Origin: Leifsonia aquatica H1aii
GTDB taxonomy: Bacteria; Actinomycetota; Actinomycetes; Actinomycetales; Microbacteriaceae
Reading direction: 5' to 3'
Assembly: GCF_000633535.1 (NCBI RefSeq)
Contig: NZ_AYMR01000007.1
Location: 62,001 to 126,000 of the forward strand
Length of the DNA: 64,000 nt
The notes under the pieces were generated by a model. That model was not told the origin of the DNA. It ran no database searches and saw nothing but the letters and a program-made list of their open reading frames with translations. Position numbers and translations under genes: made by a program. Of the stretch, positions 35,901 through 43,196 are shown piece by piece (positions within the stretch are counted from its first letter, which is position 1; every line of letters begins with the position of its first letter).

Positions 35901-36362
35901 CCCGGTGCCGATGTCACCGGAGGACGAGGTGAGACCGGACGCGCCGACCGACGATCCGTTCTGCAGGGCCGAGGCGTACTGCGAGACCACGCCGGCTCCG
36001 CCGAGGTCGAGTGGGATCTGGATGCCGCCGGGTGCCGCGATGTTCACGACTCCCAGGACGCCGACGTTCAGGTTGTTCGCGTTGGTCTGGTCGGCCGATC
36101 CGGTGGAGGCGGCCGTCTCGCCGCCGAGCGAGGCGACCAGGGCCGCGTTCAGTCCGATCAGCGAACCGCTGAGATACTGGCCGGTCGCGTTGGAGGTGTC
36201 TCCCGGGGCCGCTTGAGCGGGCAACGCCCACAGTCCTGCGCCCGCGAGGGTCAGCGCGATGGTGGCGCCGGCCGCCGCGGAACCGAGCAGGCCGCGCCGT
36301 CCTCCCCTTCTCTTCTCGTGCGCTCTCCGCGCTCCAGTGCCGACGTCGAGACCCGTTACCAC
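29958..36362 (-). CDS. Giant LADTG-anchored surface protein: choice-of-anchor G domain plus 19 TIG repeats
   Basis: A 2,134-residue wall protein. Signal peptide (about 22-51, L-P-A-Q-A-A), an N-terminal choice-of-anchor-G-like domain rich in L-x-V and N (to about 500), then 19 IPT/TIG Ig-like repeats of about 80 residues, each with P-x-S-G-P-x-x-G-G and V-x-N-D-T-T-I-T-V. It ends L-A-D-T-G, a hydrophobic helix and R-R-T-R-R, a class-E sortase tail. DNA repeats are near-identical between copies, so the region may vary in length and is easy to misassemble. A GTG start follows a ggggg ribosome-like run. Likely an adhesin, first gene of the SipW operon. Confidence 0.88.
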   Translation of the reverse strand: MVTGLDVGTGARRAHEKRRGGRRGLLGSAAAGATIALTLAGAGLWALPAQAAPGDTSNATGQYLSGSLIGLNAALVASLGGETAASTGSADQTNANNLNVGVLGVVNIAAPGGIQIPLDLGGAGVVSQYASALQNGSSVGASGLTSSSGDIGTGITPKPGIAPGPLHVNLAQAVTSLGLPTATLNELAQLDLQVGVTGARAAQTAPGAPAGSYSIAGAGLSFHSATVAGLTSAINGQVTTVQNLVNGLAGPTGTLASALSILNIPGVLNTTATVTASNLQGAVAPLLTGDITNAAYPGVTINLGTGTVTVDLSQITGLESQAPNTNILSAAVISEIGNRITGILGGLVTQVQNVLTATTNALTVNLSASVLGLPVITVNETIGQLLAGNTSGITVAGLAVGIPLTTVLSALLTPLNGIGTAITALGPAVLAPVANTLVPALNPVLSQVVALTVNNQATAGGVFTETALRASVLPGTQALVLNVASASVGPNALAVPPVLGSLTPTSGPATGGTPVTITGSGFTGTTGVTFGGTAGTNFTVVNDTTITVTTPAHAPGATNVVVQGPNGNSGPGTFTFLAAPTIGSLTPTSGPETGGTAVTITGTGFTGATGVTFGGTAGTGFTVVNDTTITVTTPAHAPGATNVVVQSPNGNSGPGTFTFVALPAISSLTPPSGPVTGGTPVTITGTGFTGATGVTFDGIAGVGFSVTNDTTITVASPAHAAGPVDVVVQAPVGNSAPATFTYLPLPVITGVTPGNGPETGGTAVTITGSGFTGATGVTFGGTPGAGVTVVNDTTITVTSPGHAPGTVDVVVTTPAGPSAPGDFTFDPVVGPPAIGTIAPDHGPETGGTAVTITGSGFTGSTGVTFDGTAGTAFTVVDANTITVTTPAHAPGPVAVVVQSPDGDSAPGAFTFDPIPTISSVAPTSGPETGGTAVTITGTNFTGATGVTFGGDAGTAFTVVNDTTITVTTPAHAPGAVDVIVQHPNGESQPGDFTFLQVPAISSLTPTSGPETGGTAVTISGTGFTGATGVTFGGDAGTAFTVVNDTTITVTTPAHAPGAVDVIVQHPNGDSQPGDFTFLQLPAISSLTPTSGPAAGGTAVTVTGTGFTGATGVTFGGTAGTAFTVVNDTTITVTTPAHVPGAVDVIVQHPNGDSQPGDFTFLPAPAILSLAPTSGPETGGTVVAITGTGFTGATGVTFDGTAGTAFTVVNDTTITVTSPAHAPGATDVIVQSPNGASGPGTFTFLALPAITSLAPDSGPVAGGTTVTITGTGFTGTTSVTFDGAPAAGFTVLNDTTITAISPAHAAGPVDVVVQTPVGVSAPATFTYVPQPVITGVDPGSGPAAGGTPVTISGTGFTGATGVTFDGVPATNVTVVNDTTITATSPAHVPGTVGVVVTTPGGSSEPGDFTYLAAATITSLAPTSGPETGGTAVTVTGTGFTGATGVTFGGTAGTAFTVVNDTTITVTTPAHAPGAVDVVVQSPNGNSAPGTFTFVALPAIGSLAPSSGPVTGGTPVTITGTGFTGATGVTFDGTPGVGFSVVNDTTITVASPAHAAGPVDVVVQAPVGDSAPATFTYVPLPVITGVAPGNGPETGGTAVTITGTGFTGATGVTFGGTPATNVTVVNDTTITATTPAHAPGGVDVVVTTPAGPSEPGDFTFDAVPAITSVAPADGPETGGTAVTITGTGFTGATGVTFGGTAGTSFTVVNDTAITVTTPAHAPGGVDVIVQHPNGDSQPGDFTFLAVPAITSLAPTSGPETGGTAVTITGTGFTGATGVTFGGTAGTAFTVVNATTITVTTPAHAPGGVEVVVQHPNGDSQPGDFTFLPVPAITSVAPANGPQTGGTAVTITGTGFTGATGVTFGGTPGTGFTVVNDTTITVTTPAHTPGGVDVIVQHPNGDSQPGDFTFDPVPNAPVITGLDPDHGPFLGGTVVTISGSGFTGTTSVTIGGVDVPFTVVNDTTITVTTPAHPAGAVPVVVTTPVGPSPAATFTYDPGTTIDGVDPGHGPQAGGTTVTITGGCFTGATGVLFGTTPATSFTVVDDATITAVAPAGTGTVDVTVVGNGECGNGVLPGGYRYDVPLPVDPGTGTTGSTSTGSGLADTGSTSGGAALLGGLAVLLIACGALVLIRRTRRA
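30100..34880 (-). repeat. 19-unit TIG repeat array inside the giant surface gene
   Basis: About 4.8 kb of tandem ~240-base units. Units fall into classes by their ends: A (S-P-N-G-N/D), B (Q-A-P-V-G-N-S/D, A-A-G-P-V-D), C (T-T-P-A/G) and H (Q-H-P-N-G). The order contains three A-B-C triplets and two H-H-H triplets, evidence of block duplication rather than unit-by-unit growth. Boundaries approximate. Confidence 0.8.
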
Positions 36363-36579
36363 GATGTTTACCCCCAGCGAGATTGAGAGACCTTGTTCGG
36401 ATGCTCGCCGGGGGGACGGGGCGTCTCAATCGCCCGGTCCGGGTGATTTCGGGGTACGTCGTCGTGGTCGGGGGAGGACGTGCGCGGATGCGCACGCGCG
36501 TCGCCGGCGCCGCCGCCGTGGCGGCGGTCGCGGCTGCGGACCGGGAGGCGCCGGATGCCGGGATCGCCCGGCCGACGGA
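36363..36579. other. Intergenic region upstream of the giant surface gene
   Basis: 217 bases between the LuxR-type gene stop and the giant gene start, both on the minus strand. It must hold the promoter of the surface operon. I see no clear -35/-10 pair; a ggggg run sits before the GTG. No gene recognised. Confidence 0.4.
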
Positions 36580-39093
36580 TCAGAGCAGGCCGAGGGTGCG
36601 CGCGTTGTCGACGGCGTGGGCGCGGTCGCGGGCGTCGAGCTTGCCGTAGATCGAGCGCAGGTGGGTCTTCACGGTGTTGGCGCTGACGCTGTGCTTCGCC
36701 GCGATCTGGCCGATGCTCTGGTGGAGCGGCAGCTCGCGGAGCAGTTCGCGCTCCTTCGCGGTGAGGATGGGCGAGTTCTCCGGGTTCTCGGCCCGTTCCC
36801 CGACCTGCTCGGTGACAGCGAGGACCGAACGCGCGAACGGTTCGCGATCGCCGAAACCGCCGATCCGATCGGAGACCAGCCGCGCGAAGGCCCCGCCGCG
36901 CGCGAGGAACGGGCGGCGCGTGTCCGTGCGGGCGGCCGTGTCGAGCGCCTCCAGCAGCCGGGCCTGGACGAGGTCTTCCCGGCCGTGCTCAGCGGCGTGC
37001 GCCGCCAGCAGCAGCCAGCCGAAGACGATGTTGCTGCCGTGCCACGCGGGAGCGCCGGCGAGCAGCAGCGCTTCGAGGGTGGCGTCGTCGGCGTCCTGCG
37101 TGACGGTGCCCTCGCGCACGATCGACCCGCCGAGCGCGGCCTCGATCGAACGCGGCCCGAGCATGTCCTCCAGCACCTGGACCAGTTGCCGGACCTCGGG
37201 ACGGCCGCGGTAGTGCATCGTCAGGTCGAGGAAGCGGAACGAGCCGACCGCGATCGTCCGCGGATTGCGGCGCAGGGCGACGGCGAAGAGGTGCTCCATC
37301 TGCTCGAAGATCGCGCGGGTGTCGTCCTCCTCGTCGAGGCGGAACAGCAGGTGCAGCGCACGCGGGGCGATCACGTCGCCGGTGTCCAGCCCCCGCCAGC
37401 GGGCCTGGACGATGTCGGCGACGTGGGAGGAGCGGAACGGCTCGCAGGATTGGTACGCGGCGGCGGCGGAACGCAGCAGAGCGCTCGCCGCCACGATGCT
37501 GTCGGTGCGCTGCTCGGCGCCGGCGAGGCCGGCGATACGACGCTCGAACAGGTGCACCATCGGCCAGGAACGCTGGGCGGCCGCCGCGGCCGCGGCCAGC
37601 TCGAGGCCGAGCATCTGCAGCCAGGGCAGCCCGGTCTCCTCGGCGCTCGCCGCCGCTCCCTCCGCCACCATGAGCGCCTCGGCGACGCGGCCGGACCGCA
37701 GGAGCAGCGAGGCGCGCGCGGCCTCGGCGAAGATGCGGGCGTCGAGCACGGCGAGGGGGCCGCCCTCGCCCGAGGGCCGGCGCAACGACATCCGCACGGC
37801 GTTCTCGAGCCGGGTGAGGGCGCGGTCGCGCTCGGGCTGCTCGTCCCCGTCGGAGCGCAAGGCGAGGATGCTCGCCAGCACGAGTTCGGACTCGGGGGAG
37901 CGCGACGCCTCCTCTTCCGCAAGCGCGAGGAAGTGGTCGATCCGGACCGACTCGAATCGGGTGGGGGAGGTGATGAGCGCGGAGAGCAGACCGGTCGTCC
38001 CCGACATCACCCCGCGGTCCTCCAGCGTCCCCAGCGCCTCGCGGACGGGGGCGGTGTCGCCGGAGAAGACCATCCCGAGCCCGTGCCGTCGCAGGATCTC
38101 CTCGACCAGGTCGGTCGAGTGCGAGGCCACGGCGTGGGCGAGACCGTCGTGCACGGCACCGCCGGCGAGGTACCACCGCGCGGCTGCACGGCGCAGCTCA
38201 TCCAGCCGCCGCGCGTCGCGGCGGGTCAGCTCGGTGAGGAGGGTGCGGCGCAGCGACTCGTCGAAGCGGTACTCGCTTCCCTCCTCGCCTCCGTCGACCC
38301 GCTGGAAGAGGTCGTTGCCCTCGCGGAGCCGCTCGATCGTCGCGCCGGCATCGGCACAGCCGGTGAGCTCGGCGGCCAGGCCGACGCCGAACGACGGCAC
38401 GGCGGCCAGCGCGAGGAGGGTGTCGGCATCGCCGTCGGGCAGCGTGGCGAGCAGTGCCCGGACGAAGTACTCCTCCGGGCCGAAGGAGGAGTGCACGAGG
38501 CGGCGCACCGCATCGCTCGGATCGCCCATCCGCGCCAGGGCGGCGACGGCGAGCGTGAGGGTGAGTGCCCGGCCGCCCGTGCGGTCGAGGAGCTCGAACA
38601 CGTCGTGCGGCGGCAGGAGCACGCCGGAGGCCCGCAGCAGTTCGTCGGCTTCACGCTGGCCGAAGGCCAGATCGGCGACGCCGACCGTGATGAGGGCACG
38701 CTGCGGATCGATCGTGTCCAGCAGGACCGGCTGACTGCGCCCGCTGAGCACGATCGCGCTCCCGCTGGCGGAGACGGCCTCCTGCAGCAGCTCGCGGTCG
38801 CTATGGCTGCTGATGCGCTCGATCCCGTCGATCACCGTCGTCGTCCGTCGGTGCTGAGCGCTCAGAGCATCGAGGGTGCGACGCCAATCCGTCCCCCCGC
38901 CGGCACGGGCAGGATCGCCGGCGACCTCGACGAGCACCCGTTCCCCGGGCTCGAGACCGCACCACGATCGCAGGAACGCGGTCTTCCCGGTGCCGCCGGA
39001 GGCGACGATCGACACGACGGCCGAGCGGCCTTCGCCCTCGTCGAGGACCCGCCGCAGACCGCGACGCTCCACCACGACAGCTCCGCTAGGCAT
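36580..39093 (-). CDS. LuxR-family ATP-binding (LAL-type) transcriptional regulator
   Basis: An 837-residue regulator: N-terminal P-loop NTPase (A-S-G-G-T-G-K-T-A at about 31-39, followed by a T-V-I-D-G-I-E-R Walker-B-like strand), a long helical TPR-like middle and a C-terminal LuxR helix-turn-helix (L-T-A-K-E-R-E-L-L, V-S-A-N-T-V-K-T-H-L-R-S-I-Y-G-K-L). Such STAND proteins switch on ligand and ATP binding. It lies immediately upstream of the surface operon on the same strand and divergently from the siderophore-interacting gene; the surface operon is the most likely target. Confidence 0.88.
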   Translation of the reverse strand: MPSGAVVVERRGLRRVLDEGEGRSAVVSIVASGGTGKTAFLRSWCGLEPGERVLVEVAGDPARAGGGTDWRRTLDALSAQHRRTTTVIDGIERISSHSDRELLQEAVSASGSAIVLSGRSQPVLLDTIDPQRALITVGVADLAFGQREADELLRASGVLLPPHDVFELLDRTGGRALTLTLAVAALARMGDPSDAVRRLVHSSFGPEEYFVRALLATLPDGDADTLLALAAVPSFGVGLAAELTGCADAGATIERLREGNDLFQRVDGGEEGSEYRFDESLRRTLLTELTRRDARRLDELRRAAARWYLAGGAVHDGLAHAVASHSTDLVEEILRRHGLGMVFSGDTAPVREALGTLEDRGVMSGTTGLLSALITSPTRFESVRIDHFLALAEEEASRSPESELVLASILALRSDGDEQPERDRALTRLENAVRMSLRRPSGEGGPLAVLDARIFAEAARASLLLRSGRVAEALMVAEGAAASAEETGLPWLQMLGLELAAAAAAAQRSWPMVHLFERRIAGLAGAEQRTDSIVAASALLRSAAAAYQSCEPFRSSHVADIVQARWRGLDTGDVIAPRALHLLFRLDEEDDTRAIFEQMEHLFAVALRRNPRTIAVGSFRFLDLTMHYRGRPEVRQLVQVLEDMLGPRSIEAALGGSIVREGTVTQDADDATLEALLLAGAPAWHGSNIVFGWLLLAAHAAEHGREDLVQARLLEALDTAARTDTRRPFLARGGAFARLVSDRIGGFGDREPFARSVLAVTEQVGERAENPENSPILTAKERELLRELPLHQSIGQIAAKHSVSANTVKTHLRSIYGKLDARDRAHAVDNARTLGLL

Positions 39094-39239
39094 CAGTGCG
39101 CATCCCGAATCCGATCATCCGCATCCCCCGACGAGTGAACGCCATGCAAATCCGACCTCGTGGTATGGATGCTAAGCGCGCAGATCGGATGAAGCCATCA
39201 CCCGCTTCGGGTGACATGGCGAATGTGCCTTTGGATGTA

Positions 39240-39258
39240 TTAGGTTAGCCTTACCTAA
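39240..39258. promoter_or_regulatory. IdeR/DtxR iron box
   Basis: TTAGGTTAGCCTTACCTAA differs at one position from the 19-base palindromic IdeR/DtxR consensus. A TAGGCT -10-like hexamer follows at 39263-39268, so iron-loaded repressor would cover the core promoter of the siderophore-interacting protein. Confidence 0.92.
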
Positions 39259-39300
39259 TTAATAGGCTCGCCCTGTACCCCGTCTTGGAGGGACACCGCC

Positions 39301-40137
39301 ATGGCCCGCACCAACATGCAGTCGACCCGCGTCAAGCCCGAGCGCTCGGAATTGCTGGTCTTGCACGTGATCCGGCGTGAACGGATCTCCACCGGATTCG
39401 TCCGCGTGACGCTCGGCGGCGGAGACATCGCGCGATTCGTCCCCCTGGGCTTCGACCAATGGTTCCGGCTCTTCCTCCCGGTGGGCGGAGAGGAAGGAGC
39501 GCTCAGCCGCCTCCCAGCCAAACTGGACACCCTCGCCTTCGCGCGCTATCTGACCATGTCGAAGGCCGTCCGGCCGGTGCTGCGCAACTACTCCGTCCGC
39601 GCCTATCGTGACGACGGAGCCGAGGGTCCCGAGCTCGATGTGGACTTCGTCCTGCACGGGTCGGCCGCAGACGGCACCAGCGGTCCGGCGGCCGCCTGGG
39701 CGGAGACCTGCGCGATCGGCGACGCCGTCGCCATCATCGACGAGGGCATCTCGTTCACCCCCGCGGCCGGCCTCGGCCAGGTGCGCCTCGTCGCCGACGA
39801 GACGGGGGTCCCGGCCGCGGCGAACATCCTCGCCAGCCTGGCTCACGACGTGCGCGGGACGGCCGTGCTGGAGATCCCGCACGCCGACGACGCGCAGCAC
39901 GTGGCCGCGCCGGTCGGCGTGGACGTCCAGTGGGTCGTGCGGGAGGACCCCCACGCGGTTCCCGGCGTCCTGGCGGGCACGCGGGCGCGCCTCCTCCCTC
40001 CGCCCGGCGAACGTTTCTACGGCTGGTCCGCCGGCGAGTCGGCCCTCCCGATCGCGATGCGCCGCCACTGGATCGCCGGGGGCGTCGCCAAGGACGACAT
40101 CCTCTTCTGCGGCTACTGGAAGGCCTCCCGCCGCTGA
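39301..40137 (+). CDS. Siderophore-interacting protein (FAD-dependent ferric-siderophore reductase)
   Basis: A 278-residue SIP-family flavoprotein, releasing iron from siderophores by NAD(P)H-dependent reduction. FAD domain with R-N-Y-S-V-R-A-Y (the R-x-Y-S/T motif), followed by the SIP domain with L-V-A-D-E-T-G-V-P-A and a C-terminal W-x-x-G-x-x-K-D-D-I-L-F-C-G-Y-W. ggaggg lies 9 bases before the ATG. The IdeR box upstream predicts induction under iron starvation. No siderophore transport genes are in the window. Confidence 0.93.
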   Translation: MARTNMQSTRVKPERSELLVLHVIRRERISTGFVRVTLGGGDIARFVPLGFDQWFRLFLPVGGEEGALSRLPAKLDTLAFARYLTMSKAVRPVLRNYSVRAYRDDGAEGPELDVDFVLHGSAADGTSGPAAAWAETCAIGDAVAIIDEGISFTPAAGLGQVRLVADETGVPAAANILASLAHDVRGTAVLEIPHADDAQHVAAPVGVDVQWVVREDPHAVPGVLAGTRARLLPPPGERFYGWSAGESALPIAMRRHWIAGGVAKDDILFCGYWKASRR

Positions 40138-40437
40138 CGCCGCCCGCCGATGCGCCCACCTGTGAGGATGGCGGCGCGCCTTCTCGACAGGTGGTCCACC
40201 TGCCGCCGTCCCATTCTGTTTAACGTCTCAGAAACACGAGCGCGCGCTGCCGGAAACAGTCGTTCCGTAACGTCGCTCGTGTCGATGGAGCCGCTTCTCA
40301 GCCGCTGGCCCACCCCCGGAGCCGGCCCTGGACCGTTCGCAGGCCGTGCTCCCCGACGCCTTCGAGTCTCCCCTTCCTCCCGCTGACGGCGGACGCATCG
40401 GCGTCCCCTTTCGCCCCCAGAGGAAGGCACCACCCGA
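40138..40437. other. 300-base intergenic region before the cohesin operon
   Basis: Contains a short hairpin CAGGTGG-t-CCACCTG (40188-40202) that may end the SIP transcript, then nested inverted repeats: ACACGAGCG (40234-40242) with CGCTCGTGT (40274-40282), enclosing CGGAA...TTCCG and a TAACGT -10-like hexamer. The dyad around a promoter suggests a regulator. A 150-base leader follows; no gene seen. Confidence 0.5.
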
Positions 40438-41175
40438 ATGCACCAGAAACCCAGGCGACACGTGCGCCTCCTCGCCGCGGCGGCGGCCGCGCTCGCCGGA
40501 CTCGGCCTCGCGGCCGGAGCCGCGGCTCCGGCGCTCGCCGCCCCCACCGTCGCCGCCGTCTCGGTCTCCGCTCCCACGACCGCGACCGCGGGCGACACGT
40601 TCGACGTGACGGTGACGCTCACCGGCGCGGTGGACGTGTTCGGCTACGAAGCCGAGCTCGCGTTCGATCCGTCCCTCGTCTCCTATGTCGACGGCAGCGC
40701 GGTCGTGACCGCGGGCGGCTTCGACGCGGTCCGCACCGCGAGCGGGACGGTCGGACTCGTCTACACCAGGCTCGGCACCTCCCCGGCGCTGTCGGGCGAC
40801 ATCGCCTACACCCTGACGTTCACGGCGACCGCCGCGGGCTCCACGGCGTTCACGGTCAGCTCGCTCTCGCTGGTCGACCCGGCCTCCGCCGTCGTCGCCT
40901 CGACGAACGCGGCGACGAGCCCCGCGATCACCATCGCACCGGCCGCCGTCGGCTCGCCGACCCCGACGCCGAGCCCGACGTCGTCCACCGGAGGCTCGGG
41001 TGACGCCGGCACCGGCACCAGCGGGACCGGCGGCTCCTCCGCGATCGACGGCGGCCTCGCCTCCACCGGCTCCACCGTCGCCCCGTACGTGATCGGTGCG
41101 CTCGCCCTGCTCATCGCGGGCGCCGCCGCCGGACTGTTCACCGTCCGCCGCCGCCGCGCGGGAGACGCCCGATGA
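40438..41175 (+). CDS. Cell-wall-anchored cohesin-domain protein (LASTG)
   Basis: A 245-residue exported protein. Signal peptide (A-P-A-L-A-A, cleaved near residue 35), one cohesin domain (about 38-165: T-A-T-A-G-D-T-F-D-V-T-V-T-L, F-G-Y-E-A-E-L-A-F-D-P-S-L-V, L-T-F-T-A-T-A-A-G-S-T), a Pro/Thr/Ser/Gly linker, then L-A-S-T-G, a hydrophobic helix and R-R-R-R, a class-E sortase tail. It would be fixed to peptidoglycan and present one cohesin. The next gene, which overlaps by 4 bases, encodes a dockerin. aggaagg lies 10 bases before the ATG. The X2/cohesin fold is shared by other bacterial Ig-like domains, so binding is a prediction. Confidence 0.85.
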   Translation: MHQKPRRHVRLLAAAAAALAGLGLAAGAAAPALAAPTVAAVSVSAPTTATAGDTFDVTVTLTGAVDVFGYEAELAFDPSLVSYVDGSAVVTAGGFDAVRTASGTVGLVYTRLGTSPALSGDIAYTLTFTATAAGSTAFTVSSLSLVDPASAVVASTNAATSPAITIAPAAVGSPTPTPSPTSSTGGSGDAGTGTSGTGGSSAIDGGLASTGSTVAPYVIGALALLIAGAAAGLFTVRRRRAGDAR

Positions 41176-43067
41176 CCGCCCGCCGCTCGACCCCGAGGAG
41201 CACCACCGCCATGCAGCCCCGCACGAAGGCCCGTCGCATCGCGGCGGCGACCGGTACCGCCGCGGCGCTCGCCGCCCTCGTCGCCACCGGCGTCGTCGTC
41301 GCCCCGGCCGCAAGCGCAGAACCGGCGCCGGCCGCCGCCACGGGTGTGTTCCTCGCGCCGTTCTACACGGCCCACGACCTGACGGGTGACGACCAGGTCA
41401 CGACCGCCGATCTCGGCGTGCTCGCGAAGCACCTCGGGGACGACTCCTCCTCGCCCGACTGGGCCGGCACGAAGAAGGCCGATGTCGACGGGGACGGCAC
41501 CATCACCGTCCGCGACCTCGTCGCCCTGTCGCAGCGGATGATCTACGACGACGGCCCCTTCCAGCTGGTGGAGGCCTCCGCCCTCGACATGCAGGCGGCG
41601 ATGAACGCCGGGGTGACGACGTCGGTGAAGATCACGCAGGAGTACCTGGACCGGATCGCCGCGCTCGACCGCACGGTCGTCGACCCCGCCACCGGCGGTC
41701 GCGCGCTCAACTCGATCATCTCGAAGAACCCGCAGGCGCTCACCATCGCCGCCGCGGCCGACGCGACGCGTGCGCAGCGGGGGATGACGAGCATGCTCCT
41801 CGGCGTCCCGATCGCGGTGAAGGACAACTACGACACGGTCGACATGCCGACCACCGGCGGTTGCGGCTGCTGGGACGGCAACCAGACCAGCGACGACGCC
41901 ACGATGGTGAAGGGCCTGCGTGCCGCGGGCGCCGTCATCCTCGCCAAGGCCAGCCTGGACGAGTTCGCGTACGGCTTCGTCTCGGAGTTCTCGTCGTTCC
42001 AGGACGCCGGGAAGACCCTCCTGGTCGCCAGCCCGCTCAACACGACGAAGACCGCGGGTGGTTCCAGCGGTGGCACGGGCGCCGCGATCGCGGCCAACCT
42101 CGCCGGCATCGGCTTCGGCACCGACACGGGCGGCTCCATCCGCGTCCCGTCGACGTACAACTCGCTGGTGGGCATCCGCCCGACGGTCGGCCTGACCAGC
42201 CGCGACGGCATCATCCCGCTCGCGCTCAGCCAGGACACCGGCGGCCCGATCGCCCGCAGCGTCACCGACGCCGCGGTCGCGCTCGACGCCGTCACCGGGG
42301 TCGACGCCGCCGACCCGATCACCGCCGAGCAGGCCGGCAAGGTGCCCGCCTCCTACACCGCCGCCCTCGACCCCGCGGCGCTGAAGGGCAAGCGGATCGG
42401 CATCGTCACCTCGATGCTCGGCAGCAACGCCACCGTGACGCGGCTCTGGGCAAGCGCGAAGGCGACGCTGGAGGCGCAGGGCGCGACCGTCGTCGAGATC
42501 ACCACGGTGCCGACCGCGTTCACCGCGACCCTCAACGAGGGCAGTGGGAGCACGAACGAGTTCAAGCACGACCTGGACATCTACATCCAGAACCACCTCG
42601 CCCCGACCGTGACCGCCCGCTCGATCGCCGACATCCTGGCGACCGGCCGCAACGTCACGACCCGCAACAGCATCTACACGTCGCGCAACAACGTGACGGA
42701 GGCGCAGTACCAGGCGTGGGCGGGTCCGGCCGGTTCGCACACGGCGGCGATCGCCACCGGGCAGGCCACGGTCACCCGGCTCATGGACGACAACACGCTG
42801 GACTCGCTGGTGTACCCGAGCGGTTCGCCCTACAGCACCATCAGCACGAACATGCGCCTCAGCCCCAACACGGGCATGCCGGCCATCACCGTGCCGATGG
42901 GGCAGGCCATCGCCTCCGACGGCACCAATCCGGTGGTCGGCGCCAACGTCAACCTCGAGTTCCTCGGGCGCGACTACGACGAGAGCCGCATCATCGGTCT
43001 GGCCTACGCCTTCGAGCAGGCGACCCACGCCCGCGCGACGGCCCCGCTCTACGGCCCCCTGAAGTAA
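41172..43067 (+). CDS. Secreted dockerin-amidase
   Basis: A 631-residue exported enzyme. Signal peptide ends A-A-S-A at residue 49. A dockerin type-I-like module (about 66-125) has two calcium loops: D69-T71-D73-Q75-D80 and D104-D106-D108-T110-D115, each followed by L-x-x-L-x-x-x-L/M. The rest is an amidase-signature hydrolase with Lys217 (A-V-K-D-N), Ser298/299 (G-G-S-S-G-G-T-G) and nucleophile Ser322 (T-D-T-G-G-S-I-R-V-P-S). The substrate amide is unknown; gatA-type and peptide amidases share this fold. Start overlaps the cohesin gene (ATGA); an ATG at 41211 with gaggag upstream is a second option. Confidence 0.9.
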   Translation: MTARRSTPRSTTAMQPRTKARRIAAATGTAAALAALVATGVVVAPAASAEPAPAAATGVFLAPFYTAHDLTGDDQVTTADLGVLAKHLGDDSSSPDWAGTKKADVDGDGTITVRDLVALSQRMIYDDGPFQLVEASALDMQAAMNAGVTTSVKITQEYLDRIAALDRTVVDPATGGRALNSIISKNPQALTIAAAADATRAQRGMTSMLLGVPIAVKDNYDTVDMPTTGGCGCWDGNQTSDDATMVKGLRAAGAVILAKASLDEFAYGFVSEFSSFQDAGKTLLVASPLNTTKTAGGSSGGTGAAIAANLAGIGFGTDTGGSIRVPSTYNSLVGIRPTVGLTSRDGIIPLALSQDTGGPIARSVTDAAVALDAVTGVDAADPITAEQAGKVPASYTAALDPAALKGKRIGIVTSMLGSNATVTRLWASAKATLEAQGATVVEITTVPTAFTATLNEGSGSTNEFKHDLDIYIQNHLAPTVTARSIADILATGRNVTTRNSIYTSRNNVTEAQYQAWAGPAGSHTAAIATGQATVTRLMDDNTLDSLVYPSGSPYSTISTNMRLSPNTGMPAITVPMGQAIASDGTNPVVGANVNLEFLGRDYDESRIIGLAYAFEQATHARATAPLYGPLK

Positions 43068-43078
43068 CGACACCCCGC

Positions 43079-43137
43079 GCGATTTGGACCAAATGAAGGA
43101 AAAGCGCGCCGCTTTCCCAGCATTCGGTCCAAATCGC
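43079..43137. repeat. 59-bp long inverted repeat after the dockerin-amidase gene
   Basis: Arms GCGATTTGGACCAAATG and CATTCGGTCCAAATCGC pair at 16 of 17 positions; inside, ggaaaagcg and cgctttcc pair further, so the whole element folds into one hairpin. It starts 11 bases after the stop codon. AT-richer than its surroundings. It may be a terminator or a MITE-like dispersed repeat; only one copy is in the window. Confidence 0.75.
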
Positions 43138-43196
43138 CGGGGTGGAATTCGGGAGGTCGGCGTAGCGTTCGTGCTGGCGGAGAGCGAGGAGACGTC

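Noticed and set aside
28335-36386. A 2,683-codon open frame on the plus strand opposite the TIG-repeat gene
   Set aside because: It mirrors the repeats of the minus-strand gene, has Arg/Gly/Asp-rich random-like composition and no domain; an effect of high GC content.
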